Part shown: positions 45,653 to 54,329 of the stretch, piece by piece
Numbering within the stretch: the first letter of the stretch is position 1
How the letters are laid out: the number at the start of each line of letters is the position of its first letter
Source: an uncultured Clostridia bacterium
GTDB lineage: Bacteria; Bacillota; Clostridia; TANB77; CAG-508
Direction: 5' to 3'
Length of the DNA: 54,329 nucleotides
Assembly (NCBI GenBank): GCA_944386745.1
Contig: CALXCG010000005.1
Coordinates: forward strand, 1 to 54,329
The notes under the pieces: model-generated
Told to the model about the DNA's origin: nothing
Databases searched by the model: none
Seen by the model: the letters and a program-made list of their open reading frames with translations, nothing else
Position numbers and translations under genes: made by a program

Positions 45653-46529
45653 ATGGACAATAAAAAAACATTAAAAAATGAAGAAACAAAAGAAATAAGT
45701 TTGAAAGATGATGTAATATTTAAAGCATTTTTTTCAAGAAAAGGAAACGAAGAATTTTTAGTAGATTTTTTAGAATCTCTATTAAAAATTGAAATTAAAC
45801 AAATAAGGATACAAGAAGAAGTAGACTTAGAAAGATTATCAAAAGATGAAAAAGGTGGCAGTATAGACTTACAAGCAGAATTAAATGATGGAATACTTGT
45901 TAATGTAGAATTACAAGTAAAAAAGAAAGAATCTTTTGAAAATAGAACAGTATATTATGGTTCAAAAATGATAGCAAGAGAAACTAAAAGACGGAACAGA
46001 GTATAGAGATATTAAAAAATTAATTATAATAAATATTTTGGATTATGAGATGCTAGGATTTGAGGAATACATATCTGAGACAGAGATAGTTTTAAAAGAG
46101 CATAGAGATTATGAAATGTTAAAAAATATGAAGTGGTATTTTATAGAGCTACCAAAGTTTAGGAATTCTCAAGTAGATATGGATGATAAATTAAATCAAT
46201 GGTTAGCATTTATTGATGATTATAAGGGGGAAAGAGCAAAAATGGCAGAGGAGAAAAATGATGTAATCAAAAAAGCAAAAGTAGAAATGAATTATTTAAC
46301 AGGTGAAGAAGCAGAAAGAAGATTACAATGGTTAAGAGAAAAGTGGGAAATGGATTACAACAGCGATATGGGACAAGCTAGAAGAGAAGGCAGAAAAGAA
46401 GGTAGAAAAGAGGGTAAAATTGAAATAGTAAAAAATTTATTAAAACTTAATATGCCTATAGAACAAATTATAAAAGCATCTGGCTTGACTGAAAAAGAAG
46501 TCCAAGAAATAAAAAAATCTATGCAATAG
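45653..46529 (+). pseudogene. Rpn/PD-(D/E)XK nuclease-family transposase, frameshifted
   Basis: Two ORFs (45653-46006 and 46038-46529) together make one protein of about 290 residues. The first ends after MIARET; the +1 frame continues LKDGTEYRDIKKLIIINILDYE. Removing one A in GAAACTAAAA near 45981-45988 restores AREL-KDGTEY. The N-terminal part has the nuclease core (DDVIFKAFFS, then DLQAELNDGILVNVELQVK with D...ExQ). The C-terminal part has the charged GRKEGRKEGK helix and a LTEKEVQEIKK end typical of Rpn/PF12784 proteins. It is either a true single-base lesion, a sequencing error or, less likely, programmed frameshifting. Confidence 0.8.
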
Positions 46530-46570
46530 AAATATTTTATTTTACATTTTTTTACATTTTTTCATGAAAG

Positions 46571-46599
46571 TTATTGACATTTTTTGTAAATAGTGTTAT
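46571..46599 (+). promoter_or_regulatory. Promoter and 5' hairpin upstream of comM
   Basis: TTGACA, 17-bp spacer, TATTCT near 46575-46603, followed by a perfect 10-bp hairpin GTTATACTTT-TGTATG-AAAGTATAAC. The leader to comM would be about 260 nt; nothing else is recognised in this gap (46530-46864). Coordinates of the boxes are approximate by a few bases. Confidence 0.5.
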
Positions 46600-46864
46600 T
46601 CTTTATTTAGTTATACTTTTGTATGAAAGTATAACAGGCATAAGTTCTTCTTATAATTATATTAAATCTTATATATTTTGGATATCTTGAATTAATTACA
46701 TTATTAATTTAAGAATCTATCTTTTAAGTTTATGTGTTGAATTTAATTATGTTCTAATTTCACATCATCTCTTCATAATTTTAATTTGATATATAAATCC
46801 CCAATTAAATTTTTAATTGTTTATTAATTCAGGATATTTAATTATATAAGTAGAAAGGCTTAAA

Positions 46865-48410
46865 ATGTTATCAATGGTAAAAAGCATTGCCCTTCACGGC
46901 CTGCAAGGTTATTTAGTTCATATACAAGTTGATGTTTCTTCTGGTATGCCTTCTTTTGAAATTGTTGGTTTGCCAGATATTAGTATAAAGGAATCAAAGG
47001 AAAGGGTCAAAACTGCTATTAGAAATTCTGGTGTAGAATTTTTAAGTAGAAAAATTGTAGTAAATCTTGCACCGGCAAATACAAGGAAAGAAGGTTCTAT
47101 ATTTGATTTACCCATTGCATTGGGAATTTTAATCGCAAATGGTGATATTGATTCAAGTTTTCTAGATGATATTTTAGATCAAACTGTGTTTATTGGCGAA
47201 TTAGCATTAGATGGCTCAATTGAAGCTGTTAAAGGTATTCTTCCTATTTGTATTGAAGCAAAGAATTTAGGTATTAAAAAAATAATTTTGCCAAAAGCAA
47301 ATGCAAAAGAAGCATCTGTTATTAGTGATCTTGATGTTATTCCTGTCTCAAATTTGAATGAAGTTATAGACTATTTAAATACTGATATAATTATAGAAAA
47401 AGAAAAATCTTTAAATTTTCTTTCAAATTTTAAACCTAAATATGATTTCGATTTTTCTGAAGTTAAAGGTCAAGAAAATGTGAAAAGAGCTTTAGAAATT
47501 GCAGCTGCTGGAGCACACAATTGCTTATTAATTGGCAGCCCTGGCTCTGGTAAAACCATGCTTGCAAGGCGTCTACCTAGTATTTTACCTGATTTAACGT
47601 TTGAAGAAGCATTGGAAGTCACAAAAATTCATAGTATTTCTGGTTTATTATCTGAAGAAAATCCACTAATTTGTACAAGGCCTTTTAGAAGTCCACATCA
47701 TACTATTACTGAAACTTCATTAGTTGGAGGTGGTAGAATTCCTAAACCGCGGAGAAATTAGTTTGGCTCATTATGGTGTTTTATTTTTAGATGAATTGCC
47801 TGAATTTAATAAATCCACATTAGAAGTTTTGCGTGGTCCGTTAGAAGATAGAGTTGTTACGATTAGTAGACTTAATTCGTCTATCACTTATCCTTGTAAT
47901 TGCATGTTTATTGCTAGTATGAATCCATGTCCTTGTGGTTATTATGGTTCAAAGGAAAAGGAATGTAGTTGCCGTGATGACCAGATAAAAAAGTATATTA
48001 ATAGGATTAGTGGTCCTCTTTTGGATAGAATTGATATTCATATTGAAGTGGAAGGTGTTAAATTTGAAAAATTGGGAAATGATATTCCTTCTGAATCTTC
48101 TTGTGAGATAAGTAAAAGAGTGAATAATGCTAGAAATATTCAATTAGAAAGATATAAAGAATATAATATTTTTTCCAATTCCGAATTAACTCCAAATTTG
48201 ATAAATAAGTATTGCAAACTTAAAGCAAAAGAAAAGAAAGTATTAGAAAGCGCCTTCGATAGATTTGGTTTAAGTGCAAGGGCATATAGTAGAATTTTAA
48301 AGGTTGCAAGAACTATTGCTGATTTAGATAGCTCTGAAAATATTGAAATTTCTCATTTATCTGAAGCAATTCAATATAGAAGTTTGGATAGGAAATATTG
48401 GTCAAGGTAA
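46865..48410 (+). pseudogene. comM: ComM/YifB-family AAA ATPase (Mg-chelatase-like), single-base frameshift
   Basis: N-terminal YifB domain (from MLSMVKSIALHGLQG), Walker A IGSPGSGKTM (about 219-228), RPFRSPHHT, GGGRIPKPG, LDELPEF (Walker B), NPCPCGYYG and the C-terminal helical domain ending SRAYSRILKVARTIADL. The first frame stops at 47761; the second covers 47724-48410. The join is at CCTAAACCGCGGAGAAATT (about 47744-47762), where one extra C in CCGCGG breaks GRIPKPGEISLAHYG. Otherwise the gene is complete (about 515 residues). ComM is a helicase for branch migration in natural transformation. dprA follows immediately. Confidence 0.88.
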
Positions 48411-49465
48411 GGTGTATTATTATAAAAGATTTTTATGTTACAGAAGTAAAATTTAATAGCGAATTATATCCAAAATCATTGCAAAATATTCCTAATCCCC
48501 CAAAAAAGTTATATATGCAAGGAAATTTGGGATTATTAAATAATCCTATTATTTCAATAGTTGGATCTCGTTCTTGTAGCAAAAATGGCAAAAATTTAAC
48601 TAGGAAATTTGCCTATGAATTGTCACAATGTGGTATTACAATTGCAAGTGGTTTAGCTAAAGGTATTGACACTGTTGCACATCTTTATTCTTATAAAGAA
48701 AAAGGTAAAACTATTGCCGTGCTCCCTAGTGGATTTAATCATATTTTCCCAAAAGAAAATGTTGGATTATATGAAAAAATTTTAGATAATGGTGGCTTAG
48801 TTATAAGTGAATATTCTCCTGACATAAAGGCTAAATCTCAATATTTTTTAGAACGTAATCGCATTGTAAGTGGGCTTTCTTTAGGTGTTTTAGTTGTTGA
48901 AGCAGCTCATAGAAGTGGTACAAGTGTAACTGCAAAACTAGCCAAAAACCAAGGCAGAAAAGTTTTTGCATTGCCACATGAGATTTGGGATTCACATGGT
49001 GTTGGTACAAATAGATTAATTAAAGCTGGTGCTACTTTAGTTACTTGTGTAGAAGATATTTTGGATGAATTATATGGTTCGAAAAATTTGAATTATTCTA
49101 CTTTTGATTCTTCTCTTGATTTTGAGTATAATAGTTTATATTCTGCATTGCCAACAATTAAGAGATATAATATTAATTCTCATATTGTTACTTCGCCAGC
49201 TAATAAGCCTCCTGATAATAGCGTAAAAACTTTTAATTCTTCAGAGTCTTTAAAATCATATAATCTCTTAAATAAAAAAATACTAGAAAATAAAGAATAT
49301 CAATTTGTATATAATTTAATTTCAGATAATCCTATATCTATAAATGAAATTTGTAAGAAAACTAATGAATCTATTAGTGTTATTTCTAATGCTCTATTTA
49401 TTCTTGAATTAGAAGGATATATTAAGAAAGTTGCAGGTGGTTATATATGTATTTTAGACAAATAA
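48398..49465 (+). CDS. dprA: DNA-processing protein DprA
   Basis: About 350 residues. The Rossmann-like DprA domain is clear: GSRSCSKNG (about 56-64), ASGLAKGIDTVAH (about 82-94), AVLPSGFNHIFPKEN, SQYFLERNRIVSGLS and HRSGTSVTAKLA. A C-terminal winged-helix region (about 305-355) follows. DprA loads RecA on incoming single-stranded DNA. Start is ambiguous: TTG 48398 overlaps the comM end by 13 bp with a weak TAGGA; AAGGTG at 48407 suggests a non-AUG start just after. It is translationally coupled to comM. Confidence 0.93.
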   Translation: MVKVRCIIIKDFYVTEVKFNSELYPKSLQNIPNPPKKLYMQGNLGLLNNPIISIVGSRSCSKNGKNLTRKFAYELSQCGITIASGLAKGIDTVAHLYSYKEKGKTIAVLPSGFNHIFPKENVGLYEKILDNGGLVISEYSPDIKAKSQYFLERNRIVSGLSLGVLVVEAAHRSGTSVTAKLAKNQGRKVFALPHEIWDSHGVGTNRLIKAGATLVTCVEDILDELYGSKNLNYSTFDSSLDFEYNSLYSALPTIKRYNINSHIVTSPANKPPDNSVKTFNSSESLKSYNLLNKKILENKEYQFVYNLISDNPISINEICKKTNESISVISNALFILELEGYIKKVAGGYICILDK

Positions 49466-49806
49466 TTGGTAAATATGGTGAAGATTTAGCTTGTAATTAT
49501 TTGAAAGATAATAATTACATTATTTTAGATAGAAATTTTTATTGTCGTCAAGGTGAAATTGATATTATTGCAAAAGATTTAACAAAAAATGAACTAGTCT
49601 TTTTTGAGGTTAAGACTAGATCGAATTTTAGATATGGTAATCCTGCTGATGGTGTGGATAGTAATAAGAAATCTCATTTATATAAGGCTTGTGAATATTA
49701 TCTTTATAAAAATAATATTCACCGCCTTTTTATACGTATTGATGTTATTGAAGTATTTTTGATGCCTGATAACTATAAGATTAATCACATTAAACAAATT
49801 TTTTAA
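49447..49806 (+). CDS. yraN: YraN/UPF0102 endonuclease-fold protein
   Basis: 119 residues. Signature GKYGEDLACNYLKDNNYIILDRNF, read as GEDLACNYL and DRNFYCRQGEIDIIAKD, then VFFEVKTRS. The D, ExK residues form a PD-(D/E)XK active-site pattern. The family sits near topA-dprA and may process DNA in transformation or repair. It overlaps the dprA 3' end by 19 bp, so the two are co-translated. It ends convergently against the acidic-repeat gene with a 4-bp overlap of stop codons. Confidence 0.92.
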   Translation: MYFRQIIGKYGEDLACNYLKDNNYIILDRNFYCRQGEIDIIAKDLTKNELVFFEVKTRSNFRYGNPADGVDSNKKSHLYKACEYYLYKNNIHRLFIRIDVIEVFLMPDNYKINHIKQIF

Positions 49807-51002
49807 TTATTTATCCATTTTGGTAATTCATCTACTATTTCCTTAAGTGATTTTTCTATTTCTTTTGTATCAAGTCCTAATTCTATTAATCCCTCTTCTC
49901 CTAAAATATCTACTAACTGTCTTTCCATTGCTTTCATAATTTCATCCATATTTTTGTTGCCCATTCTAGCTTCAATAGTATATGGTATAATTAAATTATG
50001 TAATAATTCAGCTAAATCATCTTCCCCAAATATATCACTATCAAATTCTTCTTTTAGCTTTTTGTATCCTTTTGTATTTACTAGATAGTCCTCTGTTCCA
50101 TATTTTAGATATTCTTCTTTCGTATACGTTTTTATTTCTTTATTCGCTTTTATTATTTTTTTTGCCATTTCTTCATCTAAGCAATTTTCATAGATAAATT
50201 GTAAACTTCCTGTTTTTTGGTCAATTTTAATTCCACCTACTCCAAAAACTTCACAAACCATAATTAAAAATTTTGCAAACTGTTCCTTATCTGTTTTTCC
50301 ATAAAATTCTTCCATTAGATTATATACTCGTTTTGTTTTTATCGCTCCATGTAGTTCACAAATTCCTAAAACAATATGTGTTTTCTCATTTACTATTTTT
50401 TGCTTGTCTTTTATTTCTTTGTCTTGTAGTATTTGTTTCATTTCTTTAATTAATGGAATATGAATAACCACTTTATTTTCTTGCATACCAATGAATGCCA
50501 TTCCGAAGTTTTTTAGTAGTTCATATTTTATTATTTTTAGTACTTCACTAATGTCTTCTTCAAAATCTATTTCTATTATTCCATTTTGGGGTGCATTTTT
50601 TATTTCTTGAATTACACTATCTGGCATATATACCATATTTTCTCTTAATATTTCTTCTTGTTTTTTTATGATATATTTCTTTAAATCTTTTTTTATTTGG
50701 TTAATTTCTTCTGATGTTTTTGTAATTATTTGTGGCCCTAAAAATGGTAATAGTTCATCTTCGTTTCTTTTTTCTTGTACATATTCTTCATATGTTTTGT
50801 TTTGTTCTACTTTGTCGTTTGCTATTTCTTTCATTTCTTCTATTATTGCTTCTTTTTGTTGTACTTCGTATTCTTCAAAATCCTCATAGTCATCAAAGTC
50901 CTCATAATCGTCGAAGTCTTCATAGTCATAATCGTTGAAATCTTCTTCAAAATTATAGTCTAAGTTTTCGTCTTTATTTGATTTTTGTTTTTTTGGGCTC
51001 AT
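49803..51002 (-). CDS. Hypothetical protein with Asp/Tyr/Phe acidic repeats
   Basis: 399 residues. Residues about 14-47 are tandem DYEDFDDYEDF-like repeats, very acidic and aromatic. Then a coiled-coil-like helix (48-115) and a folded domain of about 280 residues with no motif I recognise (e.g. VLGICELHGAIKTKRVYNLMEEFYG, read as VLGICELHGAIKTKRVYNL). The central GICELHGAI...EEFYG pattern could be a helical repeat domain. No membrane segment. RBS AAGGAGG. Function unknown. Confidence 0.65.
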   Translation of the reverse strand: MSPKKQKSNKDENLDYNFEEDFNDYDYEDFDDYEDFDDYEDFEEYEVQQKEAIIEEMKEIANDKVEQNKTYEEYVQEKRNEDELLPFLGPQIITKTSEEINQIKKDLKKYIIKKQEEILRENMVYMPDSVIQEIKNAPQNGIIEIDFEEDISEVLKIIKYELLKNFGMAFIGMQENKVVIHIPLIKEMKQILQDKEIKDKQKIVNEKTHIVLGICELHGAIKTKRVYNLMEEFYGKTDKEQFAKFLIMVCEVFGVGGIKIDQKTGSLQFIYENCLDEEMAKKIIKANKEIKTYTKEEYLKYGTEDYLVNTKGYKKLKEEFDSDIFGEDDLAELLHNLIIPYTIEARMGNKNMDEIMKAMERQLVDILGEEGLIELGLDTKEIEKSLKEIVDELPKWINN

Positions 51003-51501
51003 TTTTGGTACCTCCTTTACTACTTTTTTTACCTATTTTATTGCTATTTTCTTCTCGCTTTTATGTTTAGTGTTTTTTTGTTATTTGTAGTAATATTGTA
51101 CCATATATTGTTAATTTTTGTCATTAGTTTTTGGTAATATTTTCTATTTTGTACATTGTAATCTTTTGCTTTAGTTTTCTGTTATTGTTTTGCCTTAGTT
51201 ATTATTCTAGTTATTATTAAATTACTAGCTAATAGTGTGTATATAGATTTTGACCTTCGGTTTATGAGTAAAGCTCGCAAAGTATTGGTAAGTCTGGTTT
51301 TGAGCTGTATTTGTTGGTATATTTGGTGTGCCCAATTTTTTGACTTTGTAAATTTATGTGATTTTGGTTCATTTTTGGTCAGTTGTGTGCCCATTTTGAG
51401 CCCAATTTACTTAGACTGTTAAAACTTGTTTTCTACCGTCTAGGTATGCAAAATTTTGAAGAAAATTTTGTAATTCATTTAAATTTATGGAGATTTTGAT
51501 T

Positions 51502-51825
51502 ATGAATAGAAAATGTTTTTGTTGTTTTAATAGTATGAATTCAAATGATAAGGATGATGAATTATTAAAAGACTGGATCGAATTCAGATTTGAGAAATTA
51601 GAAAGTAATTTAACTGACGAAGATAAAAAACATGCTCTTAATTATGATACTTTTTGTGAAAAGATTCTTGATGTTATTCCAGATAAGGATTCTGATTATG
51701 TTTCTGATATTCTTGATGATTTTAAAGAAGAGTTATTAACTCATTGTATTTATTGGAATGAGAAGTATTATATGACTGGAATCAATGATATCATTAAATT
51801 TATTGCTAATGCTTTAAATTCATAG
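51502..51825 (+). CDS. Small hypothetical protein with N-terminal Cys cluster
   Basis: 107 residues from ATG 51502; the upstream in-frame ATG at 51487 provides the RBS (TGGAG). It opens MNRKCFCCF, then a helical, acidic body (LLKDWIEFRFEKLESNLTDEDKKHAL) written here as LLKDWIEFRFEKLE, and ends IIKFIANALNS. No known domain. The 480-bp gap upstream (51003-51501) contains no gene that I can support; it has scattered GTGCCCAATTT/GAGCCCAATTT repeats. Confidence 0.55.
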   Translation: MNRKCFCCFNSMNSNDKDDELLKDWIEFRFEKLESNLTDEDKKHALNYDTFCEKILDVIPDKDSDYVSDILDDFKEELLTHCIYWNEKYYMTGINDIIKFIANALNS

Positions 51826-51890
51826 TACATAAAAATAAAGTGGGCAATTTGAATTTTATAATTTTTCATTTTGCTCACCTTACTTATAAA

Positions 51891-51934
51891 CTCTGCAGTA
51901 TTCTCTGTAGAGCTCTGCAGAAAATTCTGCAGAG
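51891..51934. terminator. Two tandem CTGCAG hairpins
   Basis: CTCTGCAG-TATTCT-CTGTAGAG (51891-51912) is followed directly by CTCTGCAGAA-AA-TTCTGCAGAG (51913-51934). They lie between the convergent Cys-cluster gene and the SWIM gene and probably terminate one or both. Confidence 0.5.
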
Positions 51935-51960
51935 AATATAGATTATTTAGTTATATTGAT

Positions 51961-53541
51961 TTACTTTGTGACCTTATTTATCTCATCAAATAAAGCTATT
52001 CTTTTAGAATATTCTGAATTTCTAAGTTCATTAATTAATTCGTTTACAGATCTTTTTCCATCATTAAGTCTAGATATTGCTTCAACATAAGTAGCTGCCT
52101 TTTTATAATTACTTCTACTCTTTTCAATCGCTACTACTTCATAAAAACGATTTTTTAAATATTTTAATAATTTATCATTATACTTATCTTTTAGATTTTC
52201 AATATTTGCCATAAGTCTATATTCATTTTCTTGTTTGAATAATAACTTAAATAATCTTTCTTTATCATCCAAGAATAAATAAATTTTTTCTAATGTTATT
52301 ATATCTTTTACATTCTGAAGCATTTTATTCATATAATAATCAAATTCAGATGTACTTTTTAGGCTTATTAAATCACTGATATCTTGACTATATAAGAAAT
52401 CATAATAAAGATATTGGTTATATATTTCATCATCCAATAATTCCAAATAAAAATTATAATATATTTTTGCTATGTATTCTTTATTTATATATTTTTCATT
52501 TTCTACCACTTTATCAAATTCTTTATATATTTTTTTAACATCTTTTGTATTTTCTATAATATAATTAACATATTCTGTATATTTACAATTTTTGACAAGT
52601 AACTTTGCTATTTCTTCTATATTTAAATCACTTAATAAATAAATTGTAATTAACACATTAGATTTAGGAACCGTATTTCTTATACTATAATGTTTTAAAG
52701 TATCAAAAAATGAGTCTAATTTTTTAATATATGCTTCAATATCCCTTTTAGAATTATGATTTTTATAAAATGTAGCAAACCATTTATAATCGTTATATGT
52801 TGCAATTTCTGGATTCAAGAATATTTTATCTATTTTTACTTTCATATCATTAATATATGCATTTGATATTTTTTCTTTTTCATTTTTTGTTAGAAGATTT
52901 ATTGAATAATCTTTATAATTATAATCGTAATCATGTGATAATTTATAAAAATTTCTATTAAGTTTATCCAAAATAGCAAGAATATTATTTTTATCAGAAG
53001 AATATTTTTTAAATTCTTTCTTTAAGTAATTATTAAATGTATATTCTTCATTCTTTTTCAATTCTTCTATTAAAATATTTCTTAATTCTTTTTCTGAAAG
53101 ATTATTTACAAAATTTGATAAAATTTCATCAAAGAAAATTGGTTTTATAAAATCACTTTTATATCTATTATAATTTTCATATCTATCATATTCATCATAG
53201 TAATCATCATAATAATACCCTTCTTCATCTTCCTCATACTCATCTTCATAATCATTTTCTGACCAATCTTCATAATCTTTTAAATCTTCTGGCGAAACAG
53301 CAAAAAACAAAGCTACCATATGTTTACATATGGTATTGCCATTAGCAAATGGACAATCACAAGATGAGCTTTTAGGATGTTTTGTATTTATCATTACATG
53401 ATATGGTTCTTTATTTGTTCCCTGAACCTCTCCTTCATACTCAAAATCAGATAATTGTATATAAGAGATTATATTCCCACTTTTATAATAATCATATCCT
53501 CTATAAACAGATCTACTACTTGCACTATTTAAAATACTCAT
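51961..53541 (-). CDS. SWIM zinc-finger protein
   Basis: 526 residues. The SWIM motif CxCx(n)CxH is clear near residues 60-75: CDCPFANGNTICKHMVAL. The N-terminal SVYRGYDYYKSGNI is typical of SWIM proteins (RG..Y...G.I). A very acidic Asp/Glu/Tyr stretch (about 90-130) is followed by a long helical C-terminal region (about 140-526) resembling TPR-like repeats. SWIM domains bind nucleic acid or protein and often accompany SNF2 helicases; none is next to it here. The start at 53541 has an AAGGAG RBS. Confidence 0.85.
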   Translation of the reverse strand: MSILNSASSRSVYRGYDYYKSGNIISYIQLSDFEYEGEVQGTNKEPYHVMINTKHPKSSSCDCPFANGNTICKHMVALFFAVSPEDLKDYEDWSENDYEDEYEEDEEGYYYDDYYDEYDRYENYNRYKSDFIKPIFFDEILSNFVNNLSEKELRNILIEELKKNEEYTFNNYLKKEFKKYSSDKNNILAILDKLNRNFYKLSHDYDYNYKDYSINLLTKNEKEKISNAYINDMKVKIDKIFLNPEIATYNDYKWFATFYKNHNSKRDIEAYIKKLDSFFDTLKHYSIRNTVPKSNVLITIYLLSDLNIEEIAKLLVKNCKYTEYVNYIIENTKDVKKIYKEFDKVVENEKYINKEYIAKIYYNFYLELLDDEIYNQYLYYDFLYSQDISDLISLKSTSEFDYYMNKMLQNVKDIITLEKIYLFLDDKERLFKLLFKQENEYRLMANIENLKDKYNDKLLKYLKNRFYEVVAIEKSRSNYKKAATYVEAISRLNDGKRSVNELINELRNSEYSKRIALFDEINKVTK

Positions 53542-53646
53542 TTTCTTCTCCTTTTATTTATATACATAGATATTATAACATGTTTATTAATTTTTAAAAA
53601 GCAAAATAATCCTGTAATTTTAAAAATTACTTTCATACTTTGCTTT

Positions 53647-54329
53647 TCATAAGCTATCACCGGTAGCCACAAAAGGAATTGCTCCATACCTACCATTTAA
53701 ATATCCTTTTTGGATATTCTCATTTTTTCTAACTGAAAAGTCATCAAGAGGATATAAATCAGTAGCCCCTTTCTTTGGATCTTTTTCTGCAAACCATATC
53801 TGGTCTCTTCTAAATATATCTAAAGATAATAAGTTTGTATCATGAGTATTGAATATTAGCTGTGCATTACCTTTATTTATCTTTGGATTATGGAAAAATT
53901 TAATAATCATTTCTACTAAACTAGGATGCAAACTTCTTTCTATTTCATCTATTACTAATATTTTTCCATTTTCAAAAACATCTTTTAGTATTGGAGCAAA
54001 TGAAAATAGAATTTGTGTTCCTGAAGATTCATTGTTTAAATTTAATTCATAGTTTTTCATATTTCCTTCATCATTAGTAACTTCGTGTGTCATCCTTATT
54101 TTTACATTCCTTTGTTTTTGTGGTAACATTGGTGAAGTAATATTAAAATTCTTTAATAACATTAGCATATTACTATCTACATCACGTTCTTCGATTTCTA
54201 CATTAAAATCCTTTATTACAATATCTGCTTCATTTAATAACTTTAATGTGAATTTTTTTAATTCTTCTCCTTCATCTTTGCTATATGGCTCTACTACAAA
54301 ATCATTTAATATCATTCCTCCAGAATATG
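53647..54329 (-). CDS. AAA ATPase, RloA/AbiL-like (5' end outside the window)
   Basis: The frame is open through the right edge (YSGG precedes the first internal Met at 54315), so the N-terminal Walker A half is missing. Visible: SSGTQILFSFAPIL (signature-like S), Walker B ILVIDEIERSLHPSLVE, H-loop FNTHDTNLL, and the family tail RRDQIWFAEKD...ATDLYPLDDFSVRK...GYLNGRYGAIPF. This is the AAA_15/AAA_21 group that includes RloA and abortive-infection ATPases, usually paired with an RloB-type nuclease. No RloB gene lies downstream in the window. Confidence 0.82.
   Translation of the reverse strand, partial: YSGGMILNDFVVEPYSKDEGEELKKFTLKLLNEADIVIKDFNVEIEERDVDSNMLMLLKNFNITSPMLPQKQRNVKIRMTHEVTNDEGNMKNYELNLNNESSGTQILFSFAPILKDVFENGKILVIDEIERSLHPSLVEMIIKFFHNPKINKGNAQLIFNTHDTNLLSLDIFRRDQIWFAEKDPKKGATDLYPLDDFSVRKNENIQKGYLNGRYGAIPFVATGDSL

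Noticed and set aside
45653-46529. Programmed ribosomal frameshifting in the Rpn-type gene
   Set aside because: No X-XXY-YYZ slippery heptamer or downstream pseudoknot at the break. A single inserted A explains it more simply, and a second unrelated frameshift lies nearby in comM.
51182-51394. Minus-strand 70-residue ORF in the gap before the Cys-cluster gene
   Set aside because: No RBS, low-complexity Lys/Thr/Asn composition, overlapping ORFs in other frames, and short GTGCCCAATTT repeats that explain part of it.

Overview
The window is AT-rich (roughly a quarter G+C by eye) and comes from an endospore-forming, low-GC Firmicute. It carries spo0A, a SpoIVFB-type site-2 protease beside an M23 peptidase, gdpP, and strong AAGGAGG-type ribosome binding sites. 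Gene content and the mix of surface proteins resemble uncultured gut Clostridia, but I cannot name a genus. No rRNA, tRNA, CRISPR array, prophage or complete insertion sequence was seen.

Left part (1-18,900, mostly minus strand): a truncated pilin-like/SUMF1-fold surface protein; the sporulation pair M23 peptidase + spoIVFB; a small membrane-anchored protein; a short ribbon-helix-helix-type gene on the plus strand; a compact convergent locus that I read as a type I toxin-antitoxin module; spo0A; an operon of an acidic membrane protein, an HI0933-type flavoprotein and yigZ; a PLP enzyme of the aluminium-resistance/methionine-gamma-lyase type; a large thioester/Cna-B adhesin; topA; a small hypothetical; a Y-family polymerase and a YgjP-type metalloprotease.

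Middle (18,900-35,000): the information-processing block rplI-dnaB-rpoB-rpoC-gdpP, all minus strand. rpoBC lies between dnaB and gdpP, although gdpP-rplI-dnaB is the usual neighbourhood. Then an SDR oxidoreductase, a PepSY protein, a membrane protein, about 600 bp of highly structured non-coding RNA with its own promoter, a 42-residue ORF and tmk.

Right part (35,000-54,329): plus-strand dgt, phosphoesterase, UDP-sugar pyrophosphorylase, a radical SAM protein that looks leaderless, and an orphan hypothetical; then minus-strand tspO, a GHKL sensor kinase, a 16-residue Trp-rich peptide gene and a response regulator with a Spo0A-type output domain, divergent from an XRE regulator. A frameshifted Rpn-type nuclease and a frameshifted comM precede dprA and yraN. 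The right edge has an acidic-repeat hypothetical, a SWIM zinc-finger protein and a truncated AAA ATPase.

A dispersed family of GGGACGG-type repeats recurs at least nine times between genes. In five genes it supplies the stop codon or the last residues, and in the rpoB-rpoC gap it forms a REPIN-like pair of inverted hairpins. The strongest candidates for undescribed biology are the type I toxin locus (about 4,160-4,500), the large structured RNA (about 33,545-34,157), and the Trp-peptide/kinase/Spo0A-like regulator cluster (41,677-44,942).
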